The notes below the pieces were generated by a model. It was given only the letters and a program-made list of their open reading frames with translations, was not told the origin of the DNA and made no database searches. DNA of 64,000 bases from NCBI GenBank assembly GCA_046327715.1, contig JAXLXY010000001.1:62001-126000 (forward strand), in the 5' to 3' direction. The translations under genes were made by a program, and so were the position numbers. Below, piece after piece: positions 1 through 8,554 of the stretch. Source of the stretch: JADJOM01 sp046327715 (GTDB taxonomy: Bacteria; Gemmatimonadota; Gemmatimonadetes; Gemmatimonadales; GWC2-71-9). How positions within the stretch are numbered: the first letter of the stretch is position 1; each line of letters opens with the position of its first letter.

Positions 1-1
1 C

Positions 2-652
2 TTCGCGATCGGCTCGGCGGCGCTGACGGCCCTCGCCCTCTTCAGCGCCTACGCCACCGCGGTCTCCGCGGGCGGCCCGCCGCTGGTGCTCGACCTGGTC
101 GACCCCATGGTGGTCATCGGGCTCTTCATCGGCGGCACCCTGCCGTTCGTCATCGGCGCGCTGACGATGACGGCGGTGGGCCGGGCGGCCGGCGGGATGG
201 TCGAGGAGGTACGGCGGCAGTTTCGTGAGATCCCGGGCCTGATGGCAGGCACCGCCCGGCCCGACAGCGCGCGCTGCGTGGACATCGCCACCCGGGCGGC
301 GCTCCGCGAGATGATCCTGCCGGGCGTCACCGCGGTGGTGGTTCCGGTGGGCATCGGCGCGCTGCTCGGCGTCCGCGCGCTGGGCGGACTGCTGGCGGGC
401 GCCACCCTGTCGGGGGTGCTCCTGGCCCTCTTCATGGCCAACGCCGGCGGCGCCTGGGACAATGCCAAGAAGCACATCGAGGGCGGCGCCCACGGCGGGA
501 AGGGCTCCGCGGCCCACAAGGCGGCGGTGGTCGGCGACACCGTCGGCGACCCCTTCAAGGACACCTCGGGCCCCGCCATGAACATCCTGATCAAGCTCAT
601 GACCATCGTCTCCCTCGTGCTCGCGCCATGGTTCGCGCGGCTGGCCGGCTAA
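2..652 (+). CDS. hppA: Membrane-bound pyrophosphatase (ion-pumping), C-terminal part
   Basis: This is the C-terminal end of an ion-translocating inorganic pyrophosphatase. Such enzymes hydrolyse pyrophosphate and pump H+ or Na+ across the inner membrane. The frame is open from the window edge, so the 5' part is missing. The visible 216 residues contain the family hallmarks: the hydrophobic FAIGSAALTALALF helix, GGAWDNAKKHIE, and the acidic substrate/metal loop VVGDTVGDPFKDTSGPA, followed by a last transmembrane helix. The residue that separates K+-dependent from K+-independent enzymes lies just upstream, outside the window, so ion dependence cannot be read. The stop is one base before the ychF start, so the two are probably co-transcribed. 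Confidence 0.95.
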   Translation, partial: FAIGSAALTALALFSAYATAVSAGGPPLVLDLVDPMVVIGLFIGGTLPFVIGALTMTAVGRAAGGMVEEVRRQFREIPGLMAGTARPDSARCVDIATRAALREMILPGVTAVVVPVGIGALLGVRALGGLLAGATLSGVLLALFMANAGGAWDNAKKHIEGGAHGGKGSAAHKAAVVGDTVGDPFKDTSGPAMNILIKLMTIVSLVLAPWFARLAG

Positions 653-653
653 C

Positions 654-1751
654 ATGCTCAGACTCGGCATCGTCGGACTGCCCAACGTCGGCAAGTCCAC
701 CCTGTTCAACGCGCTCACCTCCGCGGGCGCGCTGGTCGCCAACTACCCCTTCGCCACCATCGAGCCGAACACCGGCGTGGTGACCGTGCCGGACCCGCGG
801 CTCGAGGCACTGGCCAGGATCATCAACCCGCAGCGGGTCCTCCCGGCCACCGTCGAGTTCGTGGACATCGCGGGCCTGGTGAAGGGCGCGAGCCAGGGCG
901 AGGGCCTGGGCAACCAGTTCCTGGCCAACATCCGCGAGGTCGACGCCGTGGTCCACGTGATCCGCTGCTTTGCCGATGACGACGTGCAGCACGTGATGGG
1001 CCCGGTCGACCCGGCCCGGGACCGCGAGGTGATCAACATCGAGCTGCAGCTCGCCGACCTGGCGTCGGTGGAGAAGCGCCTGGACAAGGCCGCCCGCGCC
1101 GCCAAGTCGGGCGACGCGCAGGCCAAGCTCGAGACCCGGCTCCTCACCGCCCTCAAGGACGCCCTGGCCGACGGGAAGCCGGCCCGGACCGTGGTGCCCA
1201 CCGAGGAGGAGCGCCCGACCTACCGGGCCTTCAACCTGCTCACCAGCAAGCCGGTGCTCTACGCGGCCAACGTGCTCGAGAGTGAGCTCGCCACGGGGAA
1301 TGCCCACGTCGAGGCGCTGAAGGCAGCCATCGCCCGGGACGGCGAGGAGGCCGACCTGGTGATCTTCTCCGGGAAGGTCGAGGCCGAGCTGGCCGAGCTC
1401 CCGCCGGAAGACCGCGGCGAATTCCTCGCATCCCTTGGCGCCACCGAGTCGGGCCTCGACCGGCTGGCCCACGCGGCCTACCACCTGCTCGGCCTCCAGA
1501 GCTACTTCACCGCCGGCGAGAAGGAGGTCCGTGCCTGGACCATCCACCGGGGCGACAAGGCGCCGACCGCGGCCGGGGTGATCCATACCGACTTCGAGAA
1601 GGGGTTCATCCGCGCGGAGACGGTGAGCTACGCGGACTTCGTGCGGGTCGGCGGATGGAAACCGGCGCGGGAGCAGGGGCTGGCCCGCGCCGAAGGGCGG
1701 GAGTACGTGGTGCAGGATGGCGACGTGATGCTCTTCCGGTTCAACAACTGA
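654..1751 (+). CDS. ychF: Ribosome-binding ATPase YchF (Obg family)
   Basis: YchF is a universally conserved P-loop NTPase of the TRAFAC/Obg group that binds ribosomes and prefers ATP to GTP. At 365 residues it is the usual length. The Walker A GLPNVGKST is at residues 8-16, and the switch II region reads VDIAGLVKGASQGEGLGNQFL. The G4 position reads NVLE instead of NKxD, which is the signature of ATP preference in this family. The C-terminal TGS domain ends with the typical EGREYVVQDGDVMLFRFNN. The ATG is one base after the pyrophosphatase stop, which suggests translational coupling. Downstream lies a perfect 22-base palindrome before a convergent gene. Confidence 0.98.
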   Translation: MLRLGIVGLPNVGKSTLFNALTSAGALVANYPFATIEPNTGVVTVPDPRLEALARIINPQRVLPATVEFVDIAGLVKGASQGEGLGNQFLANIREVDAVVHVIRCFADDDVQHVMGPVDPARDREVINIELQLADLASVEKRLDKAARAAKSGDAQAKLETRLLTALKDALADGKPARTVVPTEEERPTYRAFNLLTSKPVLYAANVLESELATGNAHVEALKAAIARDGEEADLVIFSGKVEAELAELPPEDRGEFLASLGATESGLDRLAHAAYHLLGLQSYFTAGEKEVRAWTIHRGDKAPTAAGVIHTDFEKGFIRAETVSYADFVRVGGWKPAREQGLARAEGREYVVQDGDVMLFRFNN

Positions 1752-1756
1752 CGGCC

Positions 1757-1778
1757 CGGCGGCTCGGCCGAGCCGCCG
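1757..1778. terminator. Perfect GC palindrome between convergent genes
   Basis: A 22-base perfect inverted repeat, CGGCGGCTCGG and its complement, lies between the ychF stop and the stop of the convergent gene at 1788. It could fold on either transcript and act as a bidirectional terminator. There is no T-run on either side, so efficient intrinsic termination is not assured. Confidence 0.5.
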
Positions 1779-1787
1779 AGCCGGCCG

Positions 1788-2438
1788 CTACTGACCGGGC
1801 ACCGGGGCCAGCCGCTGGGTAACGGTCAGGGTGCTGGCGTGCAGGTTCATCCCCCGCCCCACCCGAAAGCCGAACTGGCCGTCGAGGCTGAGCCCCTCCA
1901 GCGGGAGGATCAGCGCGTCCAGTCCGTTGACCCTGAGGACCGCCTCCCGGCGTGTCACGGTCAGGCGGAGCAGGTTTCCCACCACCGTCTTGCCGTCGCT
2001 CGGGCGGACCGCGTCGGCGCGGCGCCACTCGGCCAGCATGCGGCTCCGGCCGCCGGCAAGCTCCCACGCCGCCACGCTGCCATCCCCCCGGGCCACGAAG
2101 GCCACGTACCGGGCGCCACCGTCTCCCAGATCCCGCCCCCCCACCATGAGACCGTACTCCGCGGCGCTGCTGTTGGGGAAGTGATAGTACTGCGCCTCGA
2201 GCGTGAAATTCCCCTCGGCGAAGAATCGCGGCTCATAGAGCACACCACCGGGCCCCATCGTCAGGTGCCACCCCGGCGGCATCCGCACGAAGGCCAGGAG
2301 GGTATCCACGGGCATGTCGGTGGTGGCCACCCAGGTGGCCGGAGCATCGGTGGTCCAGGTCCAGCCAGCAGGGGCCTGCGCCGCCAGCGGGCCGGCGGCG
2401 CCGAGTCCGGCGGCGAGGGTGAATGCAGTCAGGCGCAT
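1788..2438 (-). CDS. Secreted protein of unknown function (jelly-roll-like)
   Basis: This is a 216-residue protein with a clear signal peptide (MRLTAFTLAAGLGAAGPLAAQA, cleavage near residue 22). The mature part is rich in beta-strand patterns and aromatic residues (WHLTMGPGGVLYEPRFFAEGNF, then EYGLMVGGRDL). Near its end, VGNLLRLTVTRREAVLRVNG and GFRVGRGMNLHASTLTV resemble LamG/glycoside-hydrolase-16-like or DUF1080-type jelly-roll domains. The ATG at 2438 was chosen over longer frames because it starts the signal peptide and has a GAAGG element just upstream. No catalytic residues are recognisable, so the function is unknown. The likely location is periplasm or cell surface. Confidence 0.75.
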   Translation of the reverse strand: MRLTAFTLAAGLGAAGPLAAQAPAGWTWTTDAPATWVATTDMPVDTLLAFVRMPPGWHLTMGPGGVLYEPRFFAEGNFTLEAQYYHFPNSSAAEYGLMVGGRDLGDGGARYVAFVARGDGSVAAWELAGGRSRMLAEWRRADAVRPSDGKTVVGNLLRLTVTRREAVLRVNGLDALILPLEGLSLDGQFGFRVGRGMNLHASTLTVTQRLAPVPGQ

Positions 2439-2485
2439 CTGATTGCCTTCAGGGCAGGGAGTGAGTGAGTGCGTAAGTGAGTGAA

Positions 2486-2848
2486 TCAGGCCCGCGCGGG
2501 GGCAGTGCCGTACTTCTGGGTCGCGAACCCGACGATCAGGCCGACGATGGCCCCCGGGATCATGATCTCCCAGAAGTAGACGGCCCCGGTGTCGGGGTTC
2601 CTGGCGAGGGCAATGGGCAAGGCGAGCAGTGCGCTCACCGCGCCGCCGATCAGGATCCCGAGCGCCAGGCTGTTGAGCTTCCGCGCGATGGCCCCGATGA
2701 TCACGCCGGCCACCAGCCCCTTGCCTGTCGATCCGATCACGATGCTCATGATCTGCGGTGCCACTTCGGGGGCGGACACCAGGGCGGTCAGGCCGTCCAG
2801 CGCGCCCAGCACCCCCCCGAGGACCAGCCCCAGCATCGGCTTGTTCAT
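2486..2848 (-). CDS. Small glycine-rich inner-membrane protein, unknown function
   Basis: A 120-residue hydrophobic protein with four likely transmembrane stretches: GLVLGGVLGALDGLTALVSA, an IVIGSTGKGLVAGVIIGAIA segment, ALGILIGGAVSALLALPIAL and IMIPGAIVGLIVGFATQ. The glycine-zipper pattern (GxxxG) in every helix suggests tight helix packing. No family name can be assigned with confidence. It is in the same direction as the secreted protein downstream. The short gap between them carries an imperfect GTGA tetranucleotide repeat (2461-2484). Confidence 0.7.
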   Translation of the reverse strand: MNKPMLGLVLGGVLGALDGLTALVSAPEVAPQIMSIVIGSTGKGLVAGVIIGAIARKLNSLALGILIGGAVSALLALPIALARNPDTGAVYFWEIMIPGAIVGLIVGFATQKYGTAPARA

Positions 2849-2922
2849 GTCGCCATTCCCGTGAAGAAGTGAATACGTGAACCTCGCGGCATCTTCCCAT
2901 TACCCGTTCCGGGCCGGGTCCT

Positions 2923-3879
2923 TTAGCGGCCCCGCCAAACGAGGAACAGCAGCCGCATCGCGAGGTAACTGAGCACCAGGACGATCGGCGTCTGGTACTT
3001 GAGGTACAGCCGGCCGGCACGCTCCACCAGTGATTCGCGGTGGGCCAGCACCGGGGTCCCGTCGAGAAAGCGGGCGACGTCGGCGGCCAGCTCGGCGGCA
3101 CTGGCGTACCGGTCCGCGGGCGCCGGGGCCGTCGCCCGGGCGCAGATGGATGCGAGTGCGGCCGGTGCCACGGGGCCCGCGACCCCACGCAGGATTGTGC
3201 CCAGGGCAAAGACATCACTCCGATCGTCGACCTCCTCCACGGCGCCCCGGGCCTGTTCGGGCGCCATGAAGCCCGGGGTCCCAAGCACGGTCCCGGGAGC
3301 GGTCTGCCCGGTCGGGCCGGCATCGGGCGCGGCGCGCCCGACGGCATCGCCCGTCGCGCGCTCGCCCACCACGCGTGCGATACCCCAGTCGAGCACCAGG
3401 ATCTCGCCGAATCCTCCGACCATGATGTTTGCCGGCTTGAGGTCGCGATGGATGACGCCGGACGCATGGGCGAACCCGACGGTTTCGCACACCCGGAGGA
3501 AGACCCGGAGCACCGCCGTGAGGGGCCGGGCCGCCGCGAAGGCGTCGAACCGCTCGCCGCGCACCAGCTTCATCACATAGTAGACCCGGCCGTCGGCGAG
3601 CGTGCCCGCATCGTGTACCGGCACGATGCCGGGGTGCTCCAGCCGCGCGAGGATCCGGGCCTCACGGGTCAGGCGTTCGGCGAGCGACCGATCGGCGAGT
3701 TCCGGGCGCAAGACCTTGAGCGCCACGGACCGGCCCAGGACCCGGTCCTCGGCGCGGTAGACCACCCCCATGCCACCCTCGCCCAGCACCTCGGCCAGGG
3801 CGTACCGCTCGCCCGGGACTTCCGGCTCGCGCAGCACCGCGCGGAGGTGGGCGAGCGCGCGGTCGGGCAGTTCCGTCAC
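2923..3879 (-). CDS. Serine/threonine protein kinase with C-terminal membrane anchor
   Basis: A 318-residue Hanks-type kinase. The glycine loop GEGGMGVV is at 33-40, the ATP-binding Lys is K55, the catalytic loop HRDLKPAN is at 144-151, DWG replaces DFG at 164-166, and the activation segment ends in FMAPEQARG. A single hydrophobic helix (about 293-312, IVLVLSYLAMRLLFLVW) near the C-terminus would anchor the catalytic domain in the cytoplasm. There is no extracellular sensor domain. The GTG start overlaps the stop of the upstream ECF sigma gene by four bases (GTGA), so the pair is translationally coupled. The inference is that the kinase phosphorylates or answers to that sigma factor. Confidence 0.93.
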   Translation of the reverse strand: MTELPDRALAHLRAVLREPEVPGERYALAEVLGEGGMGVVYRAEDRVLGRSVALKVLRPELADRSLAERLTREARILARLEHPGIVPVHDAGTLADGRVYYVMKLVRGERFDAFAAARPLTAVLRVFLRVCETVGFAHASGVIHRDLKPANIMVGGFGEILVLDWGIARVVGERATGDAVGRAAPDAGPTGQTAPGTVLGTPGFMAPEQARGAVEEVDDRSDVFALGTILRGVAGPVAPAALASICARATAPAPADRYASAAELAADVARFLDGTPVLAHRESLVERAGRLYLKYQTPIVLVLSYLAMRLLFLVWRGR

Positions 3880-4634
3880 GCCGGCTCCACCCCGAGCAAT
3901 GCCCTCGCCTCGGCGCGGAACTCCTCCTCCGAGCCGCAGAGGGCCTGCAACCGCTCCAGCACGTGCCGGCGGAACTCCCGCCGGGCCCAGGCCAGGTGGT
4001 TGGTCACCTGCGTTTCCGGCAGGTCAAAGGCGTGGGCCAGTTCGCGGTAGCTCGGCCGGGCATCCGTCTCCAGCGTGCCCAGGTCGCAGCGCTCGAAGAG
4101 CCGGAACCGCACCTCGCGGGGCGTCCCGACACACTCGGCCGCCAGTGCCTGCACTGCGCTGCCGAAGAGCGCCCGGACCCACTCCTGGTGGAACAGCGCC
4201 TCCGCCGTGGCCTCCGACACCTGGCCGGCCTCGACGAAGCGCTCCTCGGCGCCGGCAAAGTCGAGGGTCAGCGGCTCGCGGCCGCCCCCCCGCTTGAGGC
4301 GCTGCGCGTCGCGGTGCATCCGGCCCGCAAACCGGTCGAGGCAGACCCGCAGGAAGGTCCGAAAGCGGGCCTGGGAGGGATCATATCCCTGGAAGAATTC
4401 GCGCTCCAGCGCGCGGGCGAAGAACTCCTGAGTGAGGTCCTCCGCATCCTGCGGCAGCCGGTGCCAGCGCCAGCGGAGGTGCAGGTATACCGCGCGCCAG
4501 TACCCGGACACCAGGGCGTCGAAGGCCACCCGGCGCACCGACGGGTCGGGGTGGCCGAGGGCGGCCACCACCGAGTGGCGGGTGGCCGGGAACCCGGGCC
4601 GCCCCTCTTCGGGGACAGGGGAGGAGGGCGGCAT
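3876..4634 (-). CDS. ECF-type RNA polymerase sigma factor coupled to a kinase
   Basis: A 252-residue extracytoplasmic-function-type sigma factor. Region 2 is seen in AFDALVSGYWRAVYLHLRWR and in the core-binding motif DAEDLTQEFFARALE. Region 4 carries a helix-turn-helix in SYRELAHAFDLPETQVTNHLAWAR. It resembles the group of ECF factors encoded beside Ser/Thr kinases in Acidobacteria, Planctomycetes and Gemmatimonadota. The ATG at 4634 is preferred, but an in-frame start at 4712 would add 26 residues that look uncharacteristic of the family. No anti-sigma factor is nearby. Control probably runs through the overlapping kinase gene instead. Confidence 0.88.
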   Translation of the reverse strand: MPPSSPVPEEGRPGFPATRHSVVAALGHPDPSVRRVAFDALVSGYWRAVYLHLRWRWHRLPQDAEDLTQEFFARALEREFFQGYDPSQARFRTFLRVCLDRFAGRMHRDAQRLKRGGGREPLTLDFAGAEERFVEAGQVSEATAEALFHQEWVRALFGSAVQALAAECVGTPREVRFRLFERCDLGTLETDARPSYRELAHAFDLPETQVTNHLAWARREFRRHVLERLQALCGSEEEFRAEARALLGVEPA

Positions 4635-4719
4635 CAGGCGGGAAATGACAGTGTGGTGTCGGTCGCGTTCAAGGTTCAGGCGAAGGTGCACGTGCCCCTT
4701 CCGGTCCGTCAAGAAGGTG

Positions 4720-4725
4720 TATAAT
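4720..4725 (+). promoter_or_regulatory. Consensus -10 box, probable leaderless start of moxR
   Basis: A perfect TATAAT ends five bases before the moxR ATG, and no Shine-Dalgarno sequence lies between. If used as a -10 element, transcription would begin at or next to the A of the ATG and give a leaderless mRNA. The expected -35 position holds no good TTGACA match, so the call rests on the -10 alone. Confidence 0.55.
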
Positions 4726-4730
4726 TACGC

Positions 4731-5756
4731 ATGACTTCCTCCCCCCCTCGCGCGCTCGACGCGTTCAGCCCCGATTCCGCGCTGGCGCGCGCCCCCGAAA
4801 TCGCCGCGGAGAGCGCAGACTTCCGGAAGGTCCTCACCGAGATCAGCCGGGTCATCGTGGGTCAGCAGGTGCTGCTCGAGCGGCTGCTCATCGGGCTGCT
4901 GGCGGACGGCCACCTCCTGCTGGAGGGGCTGCCCGGGCTCGCCAAGACCCTCGCGGTCCGCACCCTCGCGGCCACGATCGACTGTGACTGCCGCCGGGTG
5001 CAGTTCACCCCCGACCTCCTTCCCGCCGACCTCATCGGCACGCTGATCTACAACCAGCGCGAGGGCGACTTCACGGTGCAGCGCGGCCCGATCTTCACCA
5101 ACATCCTGCTCGCGGACGAGGTGAACCGCGCGCCGGCCAAGGTGCAGAGCGCGCTGCTCGAGTCGATGCAGGAGCGGCAGGTGACCATCGGCGGCGAGAC
5201 CCACCGGCTCCCCGACATGTTCCTGGTGCTCGCCACCCAGAACCCGCTGGAGCACGAGGGCACGTACCCGCTGCCCGAGGCACAGGTGGACCGGTTCCTG
5301 TTCAAGCTGGTGGTGACCTATCCCAGCCGGACCGAGGAGCGCGAGATCATCGACCGGATGACCGACCAGGCCGAACCGGTCACCCAGGTGGTGATCCACC
5401 CCGACCGGGTGCTCCGGGCGCGCGAGATCGTCCGCGGGCTGTACGTCGACGGCAAGATCAAGGAGTACATCCTGGACCTGGTGGCCGCGACCCGCCAGCC
5501 GGACCAGTGGAACCTCAAGGACCTCACCGGCCTGGTGCAGTTCGGCGCCTCGCCCCGCGCGGGGATCAACCTGGTGAAGGCGGCCAAGGCGCATGCCTTC
5601 CTGGCCGGGCGCGCCTACGTGCTGCCCGAGGACGTGAAGGCCATGGTCCACGACACGATGCGTCACCGGCTGATCCCGACCTACCAGGCGGAGGCCGATG
5701 GCGTGACCTCCGACCAGATGCTCGACCGCATCCTCGCGGCCGTGCCGGTTCCGTGA
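4731..5756 (+). CDS. moxR: MoxR-family AAA+ ATPase
   Basis: A 341-residue MoxR-type AAA+ chaperone ATPase. Walker A GLPGLAKT is at 66-73, Walker B is in NILLADEVNRAPAKVQSALLE, and sensor 1 is in FLVLATQNPLEHEGTYPLPEAQ. This family remodels or inserts metal ions into VWA-domain partners. Here it heads an operon of DUF58, BatA and BatB VWA proteins, the standard context. The stop overlaps the DUF58 start (GTGA). A consensus -10 five bases upstream of the ATG suggests leaderless expression. Confidence 0.96.
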   Translation: MTSSPPRALDAFSPDSALARAPEIAAESADFRKVLTEISRVIVGQQVLLERLLIGLLADGHLLLEGLPGLAKTLAVRTLAATIDCDCRRVQFTPDLLPADLIGTLIYNQREGDFTVQRGPIFTNILLADEVNRAPAKVQSALLESMQERQVTIGGETHRLPDMFLVLATQNPLEHEGTYPLPEAQVDRFLFKLVVTYPSRTEEREIIDRMTDQAEPVTQVVIHPDRVLRAREIVRGLYVDGKIKEYILDLVAATRQPDQWNLKDLTGLVQFGASPRAGINLVKAAKAHAFLAGRAYVLPEDVKAMVHDTMRHRLIPTYQAEADGVTSDQMLDRILAAVPVP

Positions 5757-6631
5757 CCCCGGCAGAACTGCTGCGGGAGGTCAAGCGGATCGAGCTGACG
5801 ACCCGGGAGCTGGTCCGGGACCTCGTGGCGGGCGACTACACCAGCACCTTCCGCGGACGCGGCGTCGAGTTTGCCGAGGTGCGGGAGTACCTCCCCGGCG
5901 ACGACGTCCGCTCGATCGACTGGAACGTCACCGCCCGGCTGGGCACCCCCTTCGTCAAGCGGTTCCACGAGGAACGGCAGCTCACCCTGCTGCTCCTCGT
6001 GGACGTCAGCGCGTCGAGCGGCTTCGGCAGCGTGCAGCGGACCCGGCGGCAGCTCGCCGCCGAGGTGGCCGCCGTGCTCGCGCTGGCCGCCACCCGCCAC
6101 CGCGACCGGGTCGGGGCGGCGTTCTATTCCGACCGCGTGGAGTGGTTCCTGCCCCCGAAGAGCGGCCGTGGCCAGGCGCTGCAGGTCGTCAGCCAGGTGC
6201 TGGCCTACGAGCCGGAGGGGCGCGCCACGGACTTCGAGGCGTCGCTGCAGTTCCTCGAGCCGCTGCTGCGGCGGCGCGCCGCCGTGGTGGTGCTCTCCGA
6301 CTTCCTCGACCAGGACCAGTGGAAGGGCCTCGACCGGCTCTCCTCACGGCACGACCTCATCGCCATGCAGCTGACGGATCCCCGGGAGCGCGAGCTGCCG
6401 CCGGTCGGGCTGGTGACGCTGTGGGATCCCGAGAGCGGCGACTGGGACGTGGTGGACGCCGGCGACCCGGTGGTCCGGGCCCGGTTCGAGGCAGAACGGC
6501 GGGCCTTCGACGAGGACTTCGCGCGCTACACCACGCAGCGGGGCATCGACCTCCTCCGGCTCGACACCAACCACGCGTTCGGGGAACGGCTGGCGGGCTT
6601 CTTCAGCCGCCGCGAACGCCGCCGGATCTGA
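5753..6631 (+). CDS. DUF58 / VWA-domain protein of the Bat operon
   Basis: A 292-residue cytoplasmic DUF58 protein. The signature EYLPGDDVRSIDWNVTARLG is followed by the VWA metal-site motif DVSAS in LLLLVDVSASSGFGS. A second VWA strand, RRRAAVVVLSDFLD, follows. These proteins are the usual second gene after moxR and are thought to be client or scaffold proteins of the ATPase. The GTG start at 5753 overlaps the moxR stop by four bases and fixes the frame. The upstream extension of the open frame is just out-of-frame moxR sequence. Confidence 0.92.
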   Translation: MTPAELLREVKRIELTTRELVRDLVAGDYTSTFRGRGVEFAEVREYLPGDDVRSIDWNVTARLGTPFVKRFHEERQLTLLLLVDVSASSGFGSVQRTRRQLAAEVAAVLALAATRHRDRVGAAFYSDRVEWFLPPKSGRGQALQVVSQVLAYEPEGRATDFEASLQFLEPLLRRRAAVVVLSDFLDQDQWKGLDRLSSRHDLIAMQLTDPRERELPPVGLVTLWDPESGDWDVVDAGDPVVRARFEAERRAFDEDFARYTTQRGIDLLRLDTNHAFGERLAGFFSRRERRRI

Positions 6632-6633
6632 CG

Positions 6634-7560
6634 ATGCGCCGGCGCTGGCTCCCCCTCCTCGCCTGCCTGGGCCTCCCCGGGGCCGCCGGGGCGCAGTCCC
6701 TCGAGCTGGTGCCCGAACGCAGCCGCGCCACCATCGGCGACCCGATCACCTTCGACGTGACCGTACGGCTGCGGCCCGGCATGGAGCTGATCGACGTCTC
6801 CCCCCGCACGCTCGTGCCCCCGCCGCGGGGCATCCGGGTGCTGTCGGCCGATACCCTCCGCGCCGCCGGCAACGGGGTCTACCGGGGCCGGGCGGTGATG
6901 GCGTTCTACCGGCTGGGACCGCAACCGGTGCCGACCCTCACCCTGCTCTACCGCGCCGCCGCCGGCGATCCCCCGGACACCCTGCTCCACATGCCGGTGT
7001 CCATCGAGATCACGCCCATCCTCGAGGCCGGCAATCCGGAATTGCGCGATATCAAGCCGCTGCAGCCGCTCGGCGGACCGGTGTGGGCCCAGGCCGCCGG
7101 CCTGCTCGCCGCCATCGCGGCGGGCTTCTGGTGGCTCTGGCGGCGGGGGGGCCGCCGACGTGTCGCGGCCCGCGCCACCGCAGGTGTGCTGCAAGGCCCA
7201 TTCGACGCCGCGCTGGCGCGGCTCGGCGAGCTCGAGGCCGCGGCCCGGGCCAGCGGCAACGGCGTGGTGCCGCTGTACGCCGGGGTGGCCGCGGTGGTGC
7301 GCGACTGCCTGCTGAGCGTCGGCGCCATCCCGCACCCGGGGCTGACCACCGCCGAGGTGGGGGAGCGCCTGCCCGTCTGGCTCTCGGGGGCCGGGCAGCG
7401 GGGGCGGTGCGAGGCGGTGCTGGCAGAAGCCGACCTGGTCAAGTTCGCCAGGGTCCGCCCGGACCTCACCGCCGCCGGCGATCACGTGGCCCGCACCCGC
7501 ACCCTGCTCGAGGCCTGGCGGGCCGCCGCCGCGCCCCCCGCCGAGCCCGGGGAGGGCTGA
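6634..7560 (+). CDS. BatD-like membrane protein with periplasmic beta domain
   Basis: A 308-residue protein with a signal peptide (to about residue 21, GAAGAQ), a beta-rich extracytoplasmic domain (22-145), one transmembrane helix (about 148-169) and a cytoplasmic alpha-helical tail. The motif ITPILEAGNPELRDIKPLQPLGGP just before the helix is typical of BatD/DUF4381-like members of Bat operons. Its place between DUF58 and BatA supports this. Such proteins are assumed to tether the VWA complex to the envelope. The precise function is not known. Confidence 0.72.
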   Translation: MRRRWLPLLACLGLPGAAGAQSLELVPERSRATIGDPITFDVTVRLRPGMELIDVSPRTLVPPPRGIRVLSADTLRAAGNGVYRGRAVMAFYRLGPQPVPTLTLLYRAAAGDPPDTLLHMPVSIEITPILEAGNPELRDIKPLQPLGGPVWAQAAGLLAAIAAGFWWLWRRGGRRRVAARATAGVLQGPFDAALARLGELEAAARASGNGVVPLYAGVAAVVRDCLLSVGAIPHPGLTTAEVGERLPVWLSGAGQRGRCEAVLAEADLVKFARVRPDLTAAGDHVARTRTLLEAWRAAAAPPAEPGEG

Positions 7561-7561
7561 G

Positions 7562-8554
7562 ATGCGCTTCGCCGATCCGCTCTTCCTCCTGCTCCTGCTG
7601 GCACCGCTGTGGCTCGGGCTGCAGCGGTGGCGCCTGCGCCGCGCCGCGCCGGTGGAGCGGATCGCGTTCCCGGCCCTGCGCTTCGCCCGGGCGGCGCGGC
7701 CCACCCTCCGCGCCCGCTGGCACCGGCTCCCCGGCTGGCTCGCGCTCCTCGGCCTCACCCTGCTCGTGGTGGCGCTGGCCCGGCCCCAGGTGCCAGGCGA
7801 CTCGGAGCCCACCCGGGTCAAGTCGCGGAACCTGGTCCTCGCCCTCGACATCTCGAGCAGCATGAAGGCCGCCGACTTCCAGCCGGGCAACCGCCTCGCG
7901 GTCGCGCGGAGCATCCTGCGCGAGTTCGTGCAGCGCCGGGAGGGCGACCTCATGGGGCTGGTGCTGTTCGCGGGGCGCGCCTTCCTGCAGGCGCCCCTCA
8001 CCACGGACATGAGCGTGCTCGACCGCCTGGCCGAGCAGGCGGACATCGGACTCCTGCCCGACGGGACGGCGATCGGCAGCGCCATCACCCTGGGCCTCAA
8101 CCAGCTCAAGAACCTGCCGCGGAACTCCTGCGCCATCATCCTCATCACCGACGGCGCCAACAACGCGGGCGACGTCTCGCCGGTGCAGGCGGCGGAGGCG
8201 GCCCGGGCGCTGGGCGTCCGGGTCCATACCATCGGGCTCAGCTCGGCCGACACCTTCTCGGTGGCGCTCAACGGGGTGTGGACGGTCCGAAACGTGAACG
8301 CCCGCCTCTCCGGCCGGGACGAGGCGGTGCTCAAGGATGTCGCCACGCGCACCGGGGGCCAGTTCTACAAGGCCACCGACCCCAACATGCTGCGGGAAGT
8401 CATGCGCGAGATCGATCCGCTGGAGCGGATCGAGGTCCAGATCAGCGAGACCCGGGAGTGGCATGAGCTCTTCCCGGTGCTGCTCGGGTGCGGCCTCGCC
8501 CTGGTGCTGCTCGAGACCCTGCTGCTGGTCACCTGGCAGCGGAGGCTGCCATGA
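7562..8554 (+). CDS. batA: BatA-like VWA-domain membrane protein
   Basis: A 330-residue protein with two N-terminal transmembrane helices (about 5-22 and 57-75), a von Willebrand factor A domain with MIDAS motif DISSS at 96-100, and a C-terminal transmembrane helix (VLLGCGLALVLLETLLLV). This is the BatA/BatB layout, with the metal-binding domain between membrane anchors. The stop overlaps the start of the following BatB-like gene (ATGA). Bat proteins were first linked to aerotolerance in Bacteroides. The biochemical role is still unclear. Confidence 0.9.
   Translation: MRFADPLFLLLLLAPLWLGLQRWRLRRAAPVERIAFPALRFARAARPTLRARWHRLPGWLALLGLTLLVVALARPQVPGDSEPTRVKSRNLVLALDISSSMKAADFQPGNRLAVARSILREFVQRREGDLMGLVLFAGRAFLQAPLTTDMSVLDRLAEQADIGLLPDGTAIGSAITLGLNQLKNLPRNSCAIILITDGANNAGDVSPVQAAEAARALGVRVHTIGLSSADTFSVALNGVWTVRNVNARLSGRDEAVLKDVATRTGGQFYKATDPNMLREVMREIDPLERIEVQISETREWHELFPVLLGCGLALVLLETLLLVTWQRRLP

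Noticed and set aside
2461..2484. Imperfect GTGA tetranucleotide repeat
   Set aside because: Few and imperfect copies in a leader; not enough to argue for phase variation.
4635..4712. N-terminal extension of the ECF sigma factor
   Set aside because: The extra 26 residues are not family-like, and the far start has no ribosome site. Kept as an alternative only.
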